Positions 1 to 5,019 are shown, numbered from the stretch's first letter. The stretch is 5,019 bases of DNA from Pelotomaculum sp. UBA4789 (GCA_002402945.1 DHGV01000029.1:1-5019); one strand, 5' to 3'. Made by a program: numbers and translations. The notes: a model not told the origin generated them from the sequence alone.

Positions 1-23
1 TGCACTAATTCGGTCAAGTCAGG

Positions 24-32
24 TGCTATAAT
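24..32 (+). promoter_or_regulatory. Extended -10 promoter of the small SOS gene
   Basis: A perfect TATAAT at 27-32 is preceded by TG one base upstream (24-25), which makes an extended -10 element. No convincing -35 lies 16-18 bases upstream, as is usual for extended -10 promoters. Transcription would start near 39-40, on the LexA-type dyad, and read into the gene at 71. Confidence 0.7.
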
Positions 33-38
33 ACTAAT

Positions 39-52
39 AGAACATGTGTTCG
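39..52 (+). promoter_or_regulatory. LexA (SOS) box, operator on the start site
   Basis: GAAC-ATGT-GTTC at 40-51 is a dyad with flanking A39 and G52. It matches the core of the Bacillus/Clostridia LexA (DinR) consensus GAAC-RNRY-GTTY at every position; only the two outermost bases are debatable. It lies seven bases downstream of the -10, over the predicted transcription start, which is where bound LexA would block initiation. The placement is seen in the sequence; SOS control is inferred from the known consensus. Confidence 0.75.
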
Positions 53-70
53 TATACGGGAGGATTTTTT

Positions 71-280
71 ATGACTGCACAAGAAGCATATTATCATGAA
101 ATACTTGAATTCCTGCTGCGCGACTTAAGAGACCTGCTGAATGAACCGCAAGCCTCGGACTGGTCTAAGGATTTTATGATTAAGCACCTGATCAAACGGT
201 ATGAGTTTTACCTGGAGAATCCTGCCAGGATTGCTGATACCAGGAGGATAGAGGCTATGGCAAAGGGGAAAATGGAGTAG
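71..280 (+). CDS. Small helical protein of unknown function, probably DNA-damage inducible
   Basis: This 69-residue protein is not one I recognise. It is rich in charged and aromatic residues (for example YYHEILEFLLRDLRDLL near the N-terminus and IKHLIKRYEFYLENP in the middle). It probably forms two or three amphipathic helices, with no signal peptide, membrane segment or cysteine. The start at 71 follows GGGAGG (58-63) with 7-base spacing. An in-frame ATG at 44 lies inside the LexA-type dyad, almost on the predicted transcription start and with no ribosome binding site, so it is rejected. An extended -10 promoter and SOS box stand directly upstream, so a role in the damage response (checkpoint, repair accessory or prophage-like function) is plausible but unproven. 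The acetyltransferase gene follows on the same strand 77 bases later with no terminator between, so the two may be co-transcribed. Confidence 0.75.
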   Translation: MTAQEAYYHEILEFLLRDLRDLLNEPQASDWSKDFMIKHLIKRYEFYLENPARIADTRRIEAMAKGKME

Positions 281-340
281 CAGGCATTTTGTTGCCGGAA
301 TTTTGCCGTGGGAAGAAATTATTCTGTCGCAGTATTAGGA

Positions 341-347
341 AAAGGAG
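341..347 (+). promoter_or_regulatory. Ribosome binding site deciding the acetyltransferase start
   Basis: AAAGGAG at 341-347 stands 10 bases before an in-frame TTG at 358. It is a stronger match than the GGAG at 274-277 that would serve the upstream TTG at 289. It therefore favours the shorter protein, which begins just before the GNAT fold. Confidence 0.55.
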
Positions 348-357
348 CTGGCAGGTT

Positions 358-846
358 TTGATTATATTATATGGAGCTGGCTTTAAGTTAATAGAGCATA
401 AAATAAATGACAAAACATACAAGAGGTTTTTACGAGACTATCAGGACGATATAAAGCCTTTTATGCCTGATCCAAAAGAAATAAGAATGTATTATCCTAA
501 TGATAAATTAATCGAATTCTTTTTATTTAATGAAGCAGGAAATGATTATAAAGATATCATCGGCTGTTTCACCATATATAATATTAAAAAAGATGAGTGC
601 TGCATCGGCTGTTTTATCAAGACGGATTTCAGAAGGCAATATTACTCAACTAATGCTCACCTTAGGTTGTTTGAATTTATCAAGTCAAGACTGAAGATCA
701 ATAAAGTTGCAGTTGAGGTACTGTCTACTAATGATAAATCAATTAGTATGTTTGAAAAACTTGGTTTCGCTAGAAACAGGGATTCAAAGATTATGGCCTG
801 TCAAGGGCGGCAAAGTTTGTTTTATACGTTCACAAAAGAGATATAG
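358..846 (+). CDS. GNAT-family N-acetyltransferase, divergent
   Basis: This 162-residue protein has a GNAT fold and would transfer acetyl from acetyl-CoA to an amine that cannot be named. The first strand is around FKLIEH (9-14), the central strands around IIGCFTIYN (67-75) and CCIGCFIKT (81-89), and the typical C-terminal motif is VEVLSTNDKSISMFEKLGF (119-137). The acetyl-CoA loop, normally R/Q-x-x-G-x-G/A, is degenerate here (RRQYYSTNA, 92-100) and lacks its glycines, so activity or cofactor binding may be altered. The TTG at 358 follows AAAGGAG; starting at TTG 289 would add 23 basic residues with no fold similarity. The gene is very AT-rich (13 G/C in the 60 bases at 481-540, against about 36 in 60 at 1561-1620 in speE), which suggests acquisition by transfer. 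It lies downstream of the SOS-box gene and may share its transcript. No terminator is evident after it. Confidence 0.75.
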   Translation: MIILYGAGFKLIEHKINDKTYKRFLRDYQDDIKPFMPDPKEIRMYYPNDKLIEFFLFNEAGNDYKDIIGCFTIYNIKKDECCIGCFIKTDFRRQYYSTNAHLRLFEFIKSRLKINKVAVEVLSTNDKSISMFEKLGFARNRDSKIMACQGRQSLFYTFTKEI

Positions 847-892
847 GAAATCTCGAAACATTCCCGGGAAGGCCTGTTCTCATTTAGTTTCA

Positions 893-922
893 TAAAAACA
901 AAAACCCGCAAGACCTTGCGGG
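893..922 (-). terminator. Intrinsic terminator after tRNA-Phe
   Basis: On the minus strand a 7-8 bp GC-rich stem (CCCGCAAG with CTTGCGGG, arms 915-922 and 905-912) is followed by TTTTTGTTTTT. It lies 13 bases beyond the CCA end of tRNA-Phe and closes the tRNA-Asp/tRNA-Phe transcript. There is no T-run on the plus strand, so it does not serve the acetyltransferase gene. Confidence 0.88.
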
Positions 923-935
923 GCTTGACTGAAGC

Positions 936-1011
<76 letters not shown>

Positions 1012-1019
1012 AAAAAAAA

Positions 1020-1096
1020 TGGCGGAGCTGACGAGAGTCGAACTCGCGATCTCCTGCGTGACAGGCAGGCATGTTAGGCCACTACACCACAGCTCC
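1020..1096 (-). tRNA. tRNA-Asp (GTC)
   Basis: This 77-base tRNA has its CCA encoded. The acceptor stem is GGAGCTG paired with CAGCTCC and the discriminator is G, as expected for Asp. The anticodon arm is CCTGC-CTGTCAC-GCAGG with anticodon GTC (1060-1062), and the T-arm is GCGAG-TTCGACT-CTCGT. It is the first gene of the tRNA-Asp/tRNA-Phe unit and has a consensus promoter about 45 bases upstream. Confidence 0.97.
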
Positions 1097-1139
1097 ACAT
1101 TTTGTCCGAAATATCGTCCATCCATCACGGACATGTATA

Positions 1140-1168
1140 AGTATAACGAATCAGGCGATTGAAGTCAA
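1140..1168 (-). promoter_or_regulatory. Sigma-A promoter of the tRNA-Asp/tRNA-Phe unit
   Basis: On the minus strand TTGACT (1168-1163) and TATACT (1145-1140) are separated by exactly 17 bases. Each differs from consensus by one base. Transcription would begin near 1133, giving a leader of about 36 bases before tRNA-Asp. Confidence 0.85.
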
Positions 1169-1210
1169 ATGGAAAATTTGGCGCTTAATCACATTCAGGC
1201 GGCATCATTA

Positions 1211-1375
1211 TCACGTTTTGCCGGCCCGTAAAGACAGAATTAACTCGCAGGCTGGGCATACTTCCACGAGATCGAAACCGACCATGTCCAGTTCGCCGAG
1301 GAAACAGACGGCAGCAATAATCTCCTTGGGAGTAAGACTTTTTACAAGCTCGCCGGATCTGCGGCAGTTGCTGTT
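1211..1375 (-). pseudogene. speB: Agmatinase (SpeB) C-terminal remnant
   Basis: Starting at the speE stop codon, in a different frame, about 54 codons are open and translate to an arginase/agmatinase family C-terminus. The stretch SLTPKEIIAAVCFLGELDMVGFDLVEVCP corresponds to the family's 'G-G-L-T-x-R-E ... V-V-G-F-D-L-V-E-V-S-P' region. After this, similarity fades (the usual P-Y-D and T-A-x-x-A-A residues are gone) and a TGA follows at 1213-1211. There is no start codon, and the family's manganese ligands (the D-x-H-x-D and S-x-D-x-D regions) are all missing, so the piece cannot be an active enzyme. In many Firmicutes speB directly follows speE; this appears to be what is left after an internal deletion of roughly 240 codons. 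The family assignment comes from the motif; the deletion is inferred. Confidence 0.72.
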
Positions 1376-2225
1376 ACTTTTTCTGTTCCCCCAGCAGCTC
1401 TTTTACAAAAGGCGGCAGGACAAAACAGGCCTGGTGGATGGCCGGGCTGTAATACTTCGTGTCCATCTGCGGGATCTGCGAAATGTCTACTGCCAGCGGG
1501 TCGTACTTCTTCGAGCCCATAGTGAAAGTCCACAAACTTCCCGGGTATGTGGGCACCACGGCGAGGTAGAGCCGCGTCACAGGGAAAATCCCGGCCACAT
1601 CCTGGTAAAGCCCTGGTATGAGGTCGCGGTTATAAAACGGCGACTCGGTCTGGGCAACAAAAATGCCGTCTTCCTTTAATGCTGCAAAAATGTCTTTATA
1701 GAACTCGACGCTGAACAACCCTACGGCAGGTCCGATCGGATCGGTCGAATCCACAATGATGATGTCGTAGGTATTTTTATTTTCCCGGACATGTTTGATC
1801 CCGTCGTCGATGATGATTTCCACCCTGGGATTGTCAAGGGCGCAGCTAATTTCGGGCAGGTACCTGCGCGAGGCTTCGACGACCGCCCCGTCTATCTCGC
1901 AGTGGACTGCTTTTTCCACTGACTGGTGCTTAATGATCTCCCGCACCGATCCCCCGTCACCACCGCCGACGACGAGCACCTTCTTTGGCGCAGCATGGGT
2001 GTTGAGGGCTACATGGGTGATCATCTCGTGGTAAACAAATTCGTCTTTGACAGTGGTCTGAATGATGTTGTCCAATACCAGCATGCGTCCGAACTGCTCC
2101 GTATCCAGGACAGCCAGACTTTGAAACGGCGTCTCTTCCTGATGCAGCACCTCTTTTACCCGGCAGGAGAGGGTCAGGTCCTTCGTTTGGGCCTCTGAAA
2201 ACCATAAGTAAAGCTTCTGATTCAA
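1374..2225 (-). CDS. speE: Spermidine synthase (polyamine aminopropyltransferase)
   Basis: It transfers the aminopropyl group of decarboxylated S-adenosylmethionine to putrescine, making spermidine in the cytoplasm. The 283-residue length is close to bacterial SpeE. In order one sees the N-terminal beta domain (LYLWFSEAQ, 5-13; LDTEQFGRMLVLDNIIQTTVKDEFVYHEM, 40-68), the nucleotide loop VLVVGGGDGG (83-92), the acidic ribose site CEID (109-112), DDG (140-142), and the catalytic loop VDSTDPIGPA (158-167) with D159 and D162. I chose the TTG at 2225-2223 because GGAGG (2240-2236) stands 10 bases before it and the family starts just before the LWF motif. The ATG at 2264 has no ribosome binding site and lies on the predicted transcription start. 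It is last in an apparent operon and has its own internal promoter. A degenerate agmatinase remnant follows at once, so putrescine must come from another locus. Confidence 0.95.
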   Translation of the reverse strand: MNQKLYLWFSEAQTKDLTLSCRVKEVLHQEETPFQSLAVLDTEQFGRMLVLDNIIQTTVKDEFVYHEMITHVALNTHAAPKKVLVVGGGDGGSVREIIKHQSVEKAVHCEIDGAVVEASRRYLPEISCALDNPRVEIIIDDGIKHVRENKNTYDIIIVDSTDPIGPAVGLFSVEFYKDIFAALKEDGIFVAQTESPFYNRDLIPGLYQDVAGIFPVTRLYLAVVPTYPGSLWTFTMGSKKYDPLAVDISQIPQMDTKYYSPAIHQACFVLPPFVKELLGEQKK

Positions 2226-2235
2226 ATTAAATTCG

Positions 2236-2240
2236 CCTCC
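2236..2240 (-). promoter_or_regulatory. Ribosome binding site deciding the speE TTG start
   Basis: GGAGG on the minus strand lies 10 bases upstream of TTG 2225. No comparable site precedes the in-frame ATG at 2264. Confidence 0.75.
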
Positions 2241-2269
2241 GTATATGCTATTTTGCAGCAGCATACAAT

Positions 2270-2299
2270 ATTATATCAAAAATCCGTAATATAAGTCAC
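2270..2299 (-). promoter_or_regulatory. Internal promoter for speE
   Basis: On the minus strand a perfect TATAAT (2275-2270) is preceded by TG one base upstream (extended -10). A GTGACT (2299-2294) lies 18 bases further upstream as a moderate -35. The -10 overlaps the TAA stop of the endonuclease IV-like gene. Transcription would begin near 2262, giving speE a leader of about 37 bases. Confidence 0.55.
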
Positions 2300-3125
2300 G
2301 GTATAAAATGGCGTCCTCAGCCTGAGTACCTGCCGATTCACAGATGATTATGGGGGTTAGTTTTCTTTCCGCCAGTATTTCTGCCAGCGGTCTGAAGTCA
2401 GGCCCGAAACCAGTTTCCAGCGCAGTGCGGTGTTTTTTCTCCCCACCGAGTGTGAATTCAACCGGGCTGAAATGGATATGGAGGTTTTGCACATACTCCC
2501 TGCCCAGCCGCGCCGCGATCAGGTCAAAAACTGCCATGTACGCCTGAGCTTCAGTGAATTCACCCCCGCTGACCGCATGCAGGTGGCCAAAATCCACAGC
2601 CGGCACCAGCTGTGCTCCCAGTTCGCACAGCTCCAGCACTTCTTCCAGAGAGCCAAGCTGGTTTTTCTTGCCCATCGTTTCGGGAGCCAGGAAAATGCCG
2701 GACAGCCCCGCCGCTTCGGCCTCGATCAAAATTTCCTTTAAAAAGGACTTGGCTGCAGCCATCAGCAGCTTGCGATCCGGGCCGCTGCCGGCGCCGGGAT
2801 GAAACACTACTACTTTTGCCCCCATCGACCGCGCGGCCGCCAGTGACTTCAGAATATGAACCCTGCTCTTGGCTTTTATATCCGGGGAATTGGTGCTTAG
2901 GTTTATGTAATAAGGCGCATGGATGCTGAGCTGGATATCGCGTTCAGCCGCCAGCCGGCCCAACCGGCTGGCCATCTCCTCACCAATTTTCACACCCCGG
3001 CTGCACTGGTATTCATAGGCGTTGAGCCCTTTATGTTCCAGCCAGACCGGCATTTCCAGAGAAGTCTTGTGGCCCTCGCCGTAAAAAGAATCAGAGGCTC
3101 CGGCGGGCCCGAAACGAATTGCCAT
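2271..3125 (-). CDS. Endonuclease IV-like TIM-barrel protein (AP endonuclease family 2)
   Basis: This 284-residue protein resembles endonuclease IV (Nfo), which uses a trinuclear zinc site to cut DNA at abasic sites. The metal ligands of the family can be followed along the barrel: H69 (SIHAPY), H109 (VFHPG), E149 (APETMG), D178 and H181 (VDFGH), H216/H218 (LHIHFS), H232 (GEKKHR) and E263 (ICES). H69 and H109 fall at the same numbers as in E. coli Nfo. The Asp of the usual D-R-H triplet is replaced (EKKH), so the third metal site is altered. It may be a repair nuclease or a relative with another substrate; I am sure of the fold, less of the reaction. ATG 3125 is preceded by GAGG at 8-base spacing. 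It starts 18 bases after the EcsC-like gene, with speE next, so it is the middle gene of the operon. Confidence 0.85.
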   Translation of the reverse strand: MAIRFGPAGASDSFYGEGHKTSLEMPVWLEHKGLNAYEYQCSRGVKIGEEMASRLGRLAAERDIQLSIHAPYYINLSTNSPDIKAKSRVHILKSLAAARSMGAKVVVFHPGAGSGPDRKLLMAAAKSFLKEILIEAEAAGLSGIFLAPETMGKKNQLGSLEEVLELCELGAQLVPAVDFGHLHAVSGGEFTEAQAYMAVFDLIAARLGREYVQNLHIHFSPVEFTLGGEKKHRTALETGFGPDFRPLAEILAERKLTPIIICESAGTQAEDAILYRDLYYGFLI

Positions 3126-3143
3126 TTACATTACCTCATCACG

Positions 3144-3779
3144 TTATTCGCCCCTTGCGATAACCTCGACATCAATTGTATCGCCGTCCCATTTATCCGT
3201 ATAAGCGTTTTCCGCATAATGTTTAATGATAAAATCACCCACTTTTTTACAGGTGTAATAGTTCACTGAGGCAGCGATAAACATACCGATAACGGGGATG
3301 ATGCGCAGGATGCTGCGCTGCGAAGCGCGGATCCCCAGCGCTACCAGCACCTGCTCGATCAGGCGGTTAAAGGCTTGGCTTGATAGCCGCCTGGCCGTCA
3401 GACCTGTCAGGCCCTTGCTTGCCGCACCGGCGCCCACCGAAGATACTAGCACCCAGACGGCCTCGCGTGAAGTACCTTCTTTATCAAGGTCTCGATTATA
3501 TACAGATGCCACCTCAAAGATCATCTCGGTGATAAAGAAACCCATAGCGGTTATGTCCAAGAGGGTACCGCCGATGATCGCAACCAGGGTGCCCAGTACC
3601 GGTACAGCACCGGGCAGTGCTGTCAGCCCGCCGGCCGCAGCACACCACCTGCTCTTTTTCTTGATCATGATGCGGGCAATTTCCTCGTTGGTGAGGCTGC
3701 TTTTTTTCTTTTTTAATTTTGCGACCCGTTTAAAAATCTCTTTTCTGTCTATATGGTCGAACGGGTTAAAAATTAACAC
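3144..3779 (-). CDS. EcsC-like membrane-associated protein
   Basis: This 211-residue protein resembles the EcsC family, whose biochemical role is poorly defined. A basic N-terminal third (KKKK at 23-26, KKK at 40-42) is followed by a long hydrophobic region, 46-91, with the family-type LPGAVPVLGTLVAIIGGTLLDIT (55-77). A second hydrophobic stretch, glycine- and alanine-rich, lies near 105-125. A third segment, RIIPVIGMFIAASVNYY, carries the I-P-x-I-G and N-Y-x-T elements typical of the family end. No signal peptide is visible. The GTG start at 3779 is supported by GGGGGAG nine bases upstream. It is the first gene of the operon with the endonuclease IV-like gene and speE; a functional link among the three is not obvious. 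Its leader carries an inverted repeat. The family call rests on motif pattern, not a search. Confidence 0.75.
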   Translation of the reverse strand: MLIFNPFDHIDRKEIFKRVAKLKKKKSSLTNEEIARIMIKKKSRWCAAAGGLTALPGAVPVLGTLVAIIGGTLLDITAMGFFITEMIFEVASVYNRDLDKEGTSREAVWVLVSSVGAGAASKGLTGLTARRLSSQAFNRLIEQVLVALGIRASQRSILRIIPVIGMFIAASVNYYTCKKVGDFIIKHYAENAYTDKWDGDTIDVEVIARGE

Positions 3780-3808
3780 CGCTTCCAGCTCCCCCGCTGT
3801 TGTTTCCT

Positions 3809-3841
3809 GTAGGATTCACCGCCGCAGGGTCAAAATCCTAC
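3809..3841 (-). repeat. Inverted repeat in the EcsC-like gene leader
   Basis: GTAGGATT and AATCCTAC (3809-3816 and 3834-3841) form an 8-bp perfect dyad around a 17-base centre. No T-run follows on either strand, so it is not an intrinsic terminator. It ends 29 bases before the GTG start. A TTGACC (-35-like) lies in the centre on the minus strand, but no good -10 follows. It could be an operator or an RNA hairpin near the ribosome binding site. Confidence 0.5.
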
Positions 3842-3898
3842 TGCTGAGGCCGCGTTAACAACTGTTTTTCTCTCCCGGTTTTATTTCAGAGACCTGCC

Positions 3899-3927
3899 TT
3901 GCATCCACTGTGCGGTTATGGTAATAT
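3899..3927 (+). promoter_or_regulatory. Promoter of tRNA-Ala
   Basis: TAATAT (3922-3927) is preceded by TATG ending one base upstream (extended -10). A weak TTGCAT (3899-3904) lies 17 bases further upstream. Transcription would start near 3934, about 23 bases before the tRNA. Confidence 0.5.
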
Positions 3928-3956
3928 TAAAAATGCTCCGGAGAATTATCGGACAT

Positions 3957-4032
3957 GGGCCTATAGCTCAGCTGGGAGAGCGCTTGGTTCGCATTCAAGA
4001 GGTCAGGGGTTCGAATCCCCTTAGGTCCACCA
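3957..4032 (+). tRNA. tRNA-Ala (CGC)
   Basis: This 76-base tRNA has its CCA encoded. The acceptor stem GGGCCTA pairs with TAGGTCC and contains a G3-U70 wobble, the main alanine identity element. The D-arm is GCTCAGCTGGGAGAGC, the anticodon arm is CTTGG-TTCGCAT-TCAAG with anticodon CGC (3990-3992, reading GCG), and the T-arm is AGGGG-TTCGAAT-CCCCT. It is transcribed alone, with its own promoter and terminator. Confidence 0.96.
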
Positions 4033-4041
4033 CTGACAATG

Positions 4042-4073
4042 AAGAGCTTCAGTTTTTTGAAGCTCTTTTATTT
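4042..4073 (+). terminator. Intrinsic terminator after tRNA-Ala (copy 1)
   Basis: A 10-bp perfect stem (AAGAGCTTCA, 4042-4051, with TGAAGCTCTT, 4058-4067) closes a GTTTTT loop and is followed by TTATTT. It starts 10 bases after the tRNA. Its sequence is almost identical to the terminator at 4904. Confidence 0.9.
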
Positions 4074-4144
4074 ACCCTGTGAAGTACATTATTGACATAC
4101 ATTAAAAAAATTATTTCCCGGCTGGAAACAATAGTGTTATTAAC

Positions 4145-4174
4145 TTGTACTTAAAGGCATTTATGGCTTACAAT
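4145..4174 (+). promoter_or_regulatory. Possible promoter of the CBS-ACT gene
   Basis: TACAAT (4169-4174) is one base from consensus; TTGTAC (4145-4150) stands 18 bases upstream as a weak -35. The start would fall near 4181, leaving a leader of under 20 bases. A better -35 (TTGACA, 4092-4097) has no -10 at a proper distance. The call is tentative. Confidence 0.3.
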
Positions 4175-4197
4175 GTATTAAAAGGAGTGAATAATAT

Positions 4198-4827
4198 ATG
4201 TTTGTACGCGATTACATGGCGAGAGCGCCGATCACCATCGAAAAGGATACCCCCGTTTTCAAAGCACTGAGCATTATGAAAAACAACAAAATCAGACATT
4301 TGCCGGTTGTTTCGAAAGGGAAATTATTAGGGATAGTTACAGAAAAAAACCTGTTCTATCTGTCCCCATCCCCGGCAACATCCCTGAGTATCTTTGAGAT
4401 CAACTCCCTGATGGCCGAAATAACCGTTGCTGAAGCCATGAAGACAGTACAGGCAGTGAAACCTGACACCACTTTGGAAGAAGCCGCACTGTTGATGAGA
4501 GAACATAAAATTGGCGGCCTCCCTGTTGTTGAAGGGGATGTGCTGGTAGGACTGATCACAGAAAGCGACATTTTTGACGCGATGGTCAAGATGTTCGGCT
4601 ACGGTAAGCCTGGTATCAGGATGGTTATCGAGGCCAAGGACCGGGTGGGACTTATAGCTGACATAACTAAGATTATTAAAGATTTTGATATCGTAATCCG
4701 GAGCATCGTCACAATCGATAAAGACGACACTAAGACTGACATCGTGCTCAGGCTTAATGTTGTTGATCCAGCCCCTCTAGTTGCTGCCTTGGAAAGCAAC
4801 GGATTCGAAGTTTCTTACATCATCTAA
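4198..4827 (+). CDS. CBS-CBS-ACT domain regulatory protein, AcuB-like
   Basis: This 209-residue cytoplasmic protein has the same domain order and length as Bacillus AcuB (about 214 residues), which is linked to acetoin use, though the role here is not known. CBS 1 spans about 1-57 (RDYM, RHLPVV, GIVTEKNLF). CBS 2 spans about 77-133 (VAEAM, GGLPVV, GLITESDIF). An ACT domain fills 139-209 (RMVIEAKDRVGLIADITKII ... GFEVSYII). CBS 2 keeps the ribose-binding T-x-x-D (T121-D124), while CBS 1 has N51 in place of D, so one adenine-nucleotide site may be favoured. The pattern suggests an adenylate-sensing protein, with the ACT domain binding a small ligand or making dimers. ATG 4198 follows AAAGGAG at 10-base spacing. 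It stands alone between two near-identical terminators, and no acuA or acuC neighbour is in the window. Confidence 0.88.
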   Translation: MFVRDYMARAPITIEKDTPVFKALSIMKNNKIRHLPVVSKGKLLGIVTEKNLFYLSPSPATSLSIFEINSLMAEITVAEAMKTVQAVKPDTTLEEAALLMREHKIGGLPVVEGDVLVGLITESDIFDAMVKMFGYGKPGIRMVIEAKDRVGLIADITKIIKDFDIVIRSIVTIDKDDTKTDIVLRLNVVDPAPLVAALESNGFEVSYII

Positions 4828-4903
4828 CCTGATGAGACAATCTGTATAAGCAGCCGGTGCGATACACCGCTCTCTATGCGTATCTATACCAATACCGAGA
4901 ATG

Positions 4904-4936
4904 AAGAGCTTCAGTTTTTGAAGCTCTTTTTATTTT
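4904..4936 (+). terminator. Intrinsic terminator after the CBS-ACT gene (copy 2)
   Basis: The same 10-bp stem as at 4042 (AAGAGCTTCA, 4904-4913, with TGAAGCTCTT, 4919-4928) closes a GTTTT loop and is followed by TTTATTTT. It lies 76 bases after the stop codon. The 76-base spacer holds only a weak 5-bp inverted repeat (CGGTG/CACCG, 4855-4869). Confidence 0.9.
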
Positions 4937-4979
4937 GCCTTTTCCATACATATTAAATATTTTTTGTATATGACATTCT

Positions 4980-5008
4980 TCGACAGCTTTCCCGAGATAA
5001 GGTACAAT
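4980..5008 (+). promoter_or_regulatory. Sigma-A promoter reading out of the window
   Basis: TCGACA (4980-4985) and TACAAT (5003-5008) are 17 bases apart, and each is one base from consensus. Transcription would begin near 5015, so a gene or RNA on the plus strand is expected just past the window end. Confidence 0.7.
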
Positions 5009-5019
5009 AAGTTTCGCAA

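Noticed and set aside
44..70. Upstream ATG at 44 as the start of the small SOS gene
   Set aside because: It lies within the LexA-type dyad near the transcription start and has no ribosome binding site; ATG 71 has GGGAGG at 7 bases.
289..357. TTG 289 as the acetyltransferase start
   Set aside because: It would add a basic 23-residue segment without GNAT similarity and has only GGAG at 11-base spacing. It cannot be fully excluded.
1..935. Attachment-site duplication matching the tRNA-Phe 3' end
   Set aside because: I looked for a second copy of the tRNA-Phe 3' segment in the AT-rich region to its left and found none within the window.
1342..1533. Open frame of 63 codons on the minus strand over the speE end
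   Set aside because: It is a different frame from both speE and the agmatinase remnant and shows no recognisable motif; a shadow.
2226..2264. ATG 2264 as the speE start
   Set aside because: No ribosome binding site, outside the family's usual N-terminus, and at the predicted transcription start; GGAGG points to TTG 2225.
2344..3269. Several plus-strand open frames opposite the endonuclease IV-like gene
   Set aside because: They run antisense to a gene with clear family motifs, lack ribosome binding sites and have low-complexity Pro/Arg/Ser composition.
4092..4120. Perfect TTGACA at 4092 as a promoter -35
   Set aside because: Bases 16-18 downstream read as TTCCCG, not a -10; kept only as a note under the tentative CBS-ACT promoter.

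Overview
The window looks like a chromosomal stretch from a Gram-positive, low-to-mid GC Firmicute, most plausibly a spore-former-type Clostridia (Peptococcaceae-like). The signs are strong GGAGG-type ribosome binding sites, two TTG starts and one GTG start, sigma-A promoters with extended -10 elements, a Firmicute-type LexA (SOS) box, and an AcuB-like CBS-CBS-ACT gene. The genus is inference only.

Left part (1-850, + strand): a promoter with a LexA-type dyad on its start site drives a 69-residue protein I do not recognise, followed by a very AT-rich GNAT acetyltransferase gene. The dyad suggests that the small gene, and perhaps the acetyltransferase, is induced by DNA damage.

Middle (893-1168, - strand): a tRNA-Asp/tRNA-Phe pair with its own consensus promoter and a hairpin terminator. 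Between it and speE lies a short agmatinase (speB) C-terminal remnant, left after most of the gene was lost.

Centre to right (1374-3779, - strand): an apparent operon of an EcsC-like membrane protein, an endonuclease IV-like TIM-barrel protein and spermidine synthase (speE). The first two genes are 18 bases apart. speE also has its own internal promoter overlapping the stop codon of the gene before it. The old speE-speB pairing, which would have linked agmatine to putrescine to spermidine, is broken here.

Right part (3899-5019, + strand): tRNA-Ala(CGC) with promoter and terminator, then an AcuB-like CBS-CBS-ACT sensor gene. It is closed by a second terminator almost identical to the tRNA-Ala one, and a good promoter then reads out of the window.

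The most interesting points are the SOS-controlled unknown small protein with its AT-rich acetyltransferase neighbour, the speB remnant, and the duplicated terminator cassette. No CRISPR array, insertion sequence or rRNA gene was seen.
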